Assembly: GCA_017462915.1 (NCBI GenBank)
Contig: JAFTQG010000055.1
Location: 124,001-188,000 of the forward strand
Direction: 5' to 3'
Length of the DNA: 64,000 nt
From: Prevotella sp.
GTDB lineage: Bacteria > Bacteroidota > Bacteroidia > Bacteroidales > Bacteroidaceae
Below are positions 63,346-64,000 of this stretch, one piece after another. The position numbers and the translations under genes are program-made. Below the pieces are notes generated by a model. That model worked only from the letters and a program-made list of their open reading frames with translations. It searched no databases and was not told the DNA's origin. How positions within the stretch are numbered: the first letter of the stretch is position 1; each line of letters starts with the position of its first letter.

Positions 63346-64000
63346 ATGAAAAAGATTTTCTTGCTTGGCTGCATCACCGTCATTGCGACGACCATGCACG
63401 CACAGGACAACATGACCGCACGAGAGACAGCTATGAAGATTGCCGACCGCATAGTGGCCTCCACGTCTTACGACTTCAAGGACACAAGGACGGGAGAGGT
63501 GTTCAAGAGCGTTAAGGATATGCCGCTGTCGATGGACATAAAGGTGAACAGCAAGTACAACAACTGGCATTATACCAATGGCGTGACGAACATCGCCATG
63601 CTCGAACTTGCCGACAAGACCGGACGCAAGGACTATGAACGGTATGTTGTGCGCAATATGGACTTCGTGTTCAACGAAGGCAACCTCGACTTCTTCCGCA
63701 GACAGTATGACAAAGCCCTGAAAGACGGCGGCTGGTATGCCGTGAGAAAACTTAGCTGGCACATGATATTCAGGGGCAAGAGACTGGACGACAACGGACC
63801 GATGGGTGCCAGTCTCATAGACTTGCAGATGAGACATTCCGACAAGGCATTCCTCGACTATATCAACACCACCGACGAGCATCTCCGCAAAGCTGAGCCT
63901 CGCCTCGCCGACGGCACGATAGCGCGTCTGTGGCCTCATGTCAACACGATATGGGCTGACGACGCCTTCATGGCAGTGTCGTTCCTCTCAAGGATGGGAC
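63346..64000 (+). CDS. Secreted GH88/GH105-type unsaturated glucuronyl/galacturonyl hydrolase, 3' end outside window
   Basis: The visible 218 residues start MKKIFLLGCITVIATTMHA, a signal peptide, followed by TAMKIADRIVASTSYDFKD, NNWHYTNGVTNIAMLELADK and RLWPHVNTIWADDAFMAVSF. The W-x-DD-x-FM segment and the (alpha/alpha)6 pattern suggest the YteR/UGL hydrolase families that process unsaturated disaccharides from pectin or related polysaccharides. Family choice between GH88 and GH105 is open because the C-terminal part is missing. Confidence 0.75.
   Translation, partial: MKKIFLLGCITVIATTMHAQDNMTARETAMKIADRIVASTSYDFKDTRTGEVFKSVKDMPLSMDIKVNSKYNNWHYTNGVTNIAMLELADKTGRKDYERYVVRNMDFVFNEGNLDFFRRQYDKALKDGGWYAVRKLSWHMIFRGKRLDDNGPMGASLIDLQMRHSDKAFLDYINTTDEHLRKAEPRLADGTIARLWPHVNTIWADDAFMAVSFLSRMG

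Noticed and set aside
1..64000. tRNA, rRNA or riboswitch genes
   Set aside because: No cloverleaf, rRNA segment or known riboswitch consensus was recognised by reading; a covariance-model scan would be decisive.

Overview
The window is chromosomal DNA of a Bacteroidota member, most likely order Bacteroidales and Prevotella-like. Reasons: promoters of the TTTG-N20-TAnnTTTG type; a PorZ-like protein with a type IX secretion tail; a periplasmic-propeller/Y_Y_Y/AraC regulator; a DUF4294 protein; an HU-related protein followed by a 'smalltalk' micro-ORF; and leaders without Shine-Dalgarno sequences. No rRNA, tRNA, CRISPR array, prophage or transposase gene was recognised.

Layout. 0-15.4 kb: mostly rightward housekeeping run mnmG (5' cut), apt, uvrC, dtd, a stand-alone AAA ATPase, deoC, a leftward polyprenyl synthetase, polA, rhaM, ychF, lgt. 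Two ParB/parS-like sites lie between mnmG and uvrC. 15.6-16.0 kb: a gene-free module with DnaA-box-like motifs and an AT-rich tract. 16.2-31.1 kb: EptA-like transferase, BamA-like barrel, PCMD-like protein, GH95 fucosidase with a divergent kinase-less AraC sensor, an AT-rich apparently foreign gene, mutS. 31.6-32.06 kb: an inverted, diverged copy of the DnaA-box module. 32.5-34.7 kb: RteC-like, M15 peptidase, HU-like and smalltalk genes. 34.8-44.5 kb (leftward): DUF4294, acyltransferase, PorZ-like, GT2, a YitT-RdgB fusion, leuS. 44.9-48.7 kb: AsnC/Lrp regulator, a C26-M19 peptidase fusion, a secreted glutaminyl-cyclase-like M28 protein. 48.8-63.2 kb: a surface-glycan cluster with seven glycosyltransferases, a GT11-like fucosyltransferase, a sulfotransferase, a Wzx-like flippase, a FemAB/GNAT-like protein and an FdtA-like ketoisomerase. 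63.3 kb to end: a truncated GH88/105-type hydrolase.

The most unusual property is the intergenic DNA. Nearly every gap is built from the same degenerate short-unit repeats in a fixed order relative to transcription: stop codon, then a G/T-rich arm on the coding strand, then a palindromic core of 9-nt units (AATAGCCGA, TATAGCCGG, AATAGAAGC and their complements), then an A/C-rich arm, then the start codon. Arm types, named by unit length and used below, are GT8a (GTGGTTTA/GTGGTTTG), GT8b (GCGGTTAT/ACGGTTTT), GT7 (AGTTATG/AGTTGTG) and GT6 (GGTTAG/GGTTAA); the A/C arms (AC8a, AC8b, AC7, AC6) are their reverse complements. The repeats supply several stop codons and C-terminal tails and lie in frame inside two glycosyltransferase genes. 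A few gaps carry other dispersed elements instead: a 149-bp element in two almost identical copies, a second ~100-bp element in two copies, tandem 66-bp promoter repeats, and the two DnaA-box modules. Only the neighbourhood of the gene at 27.5-28.2 kb is almost free of these repeats, which suggests recent arrival.
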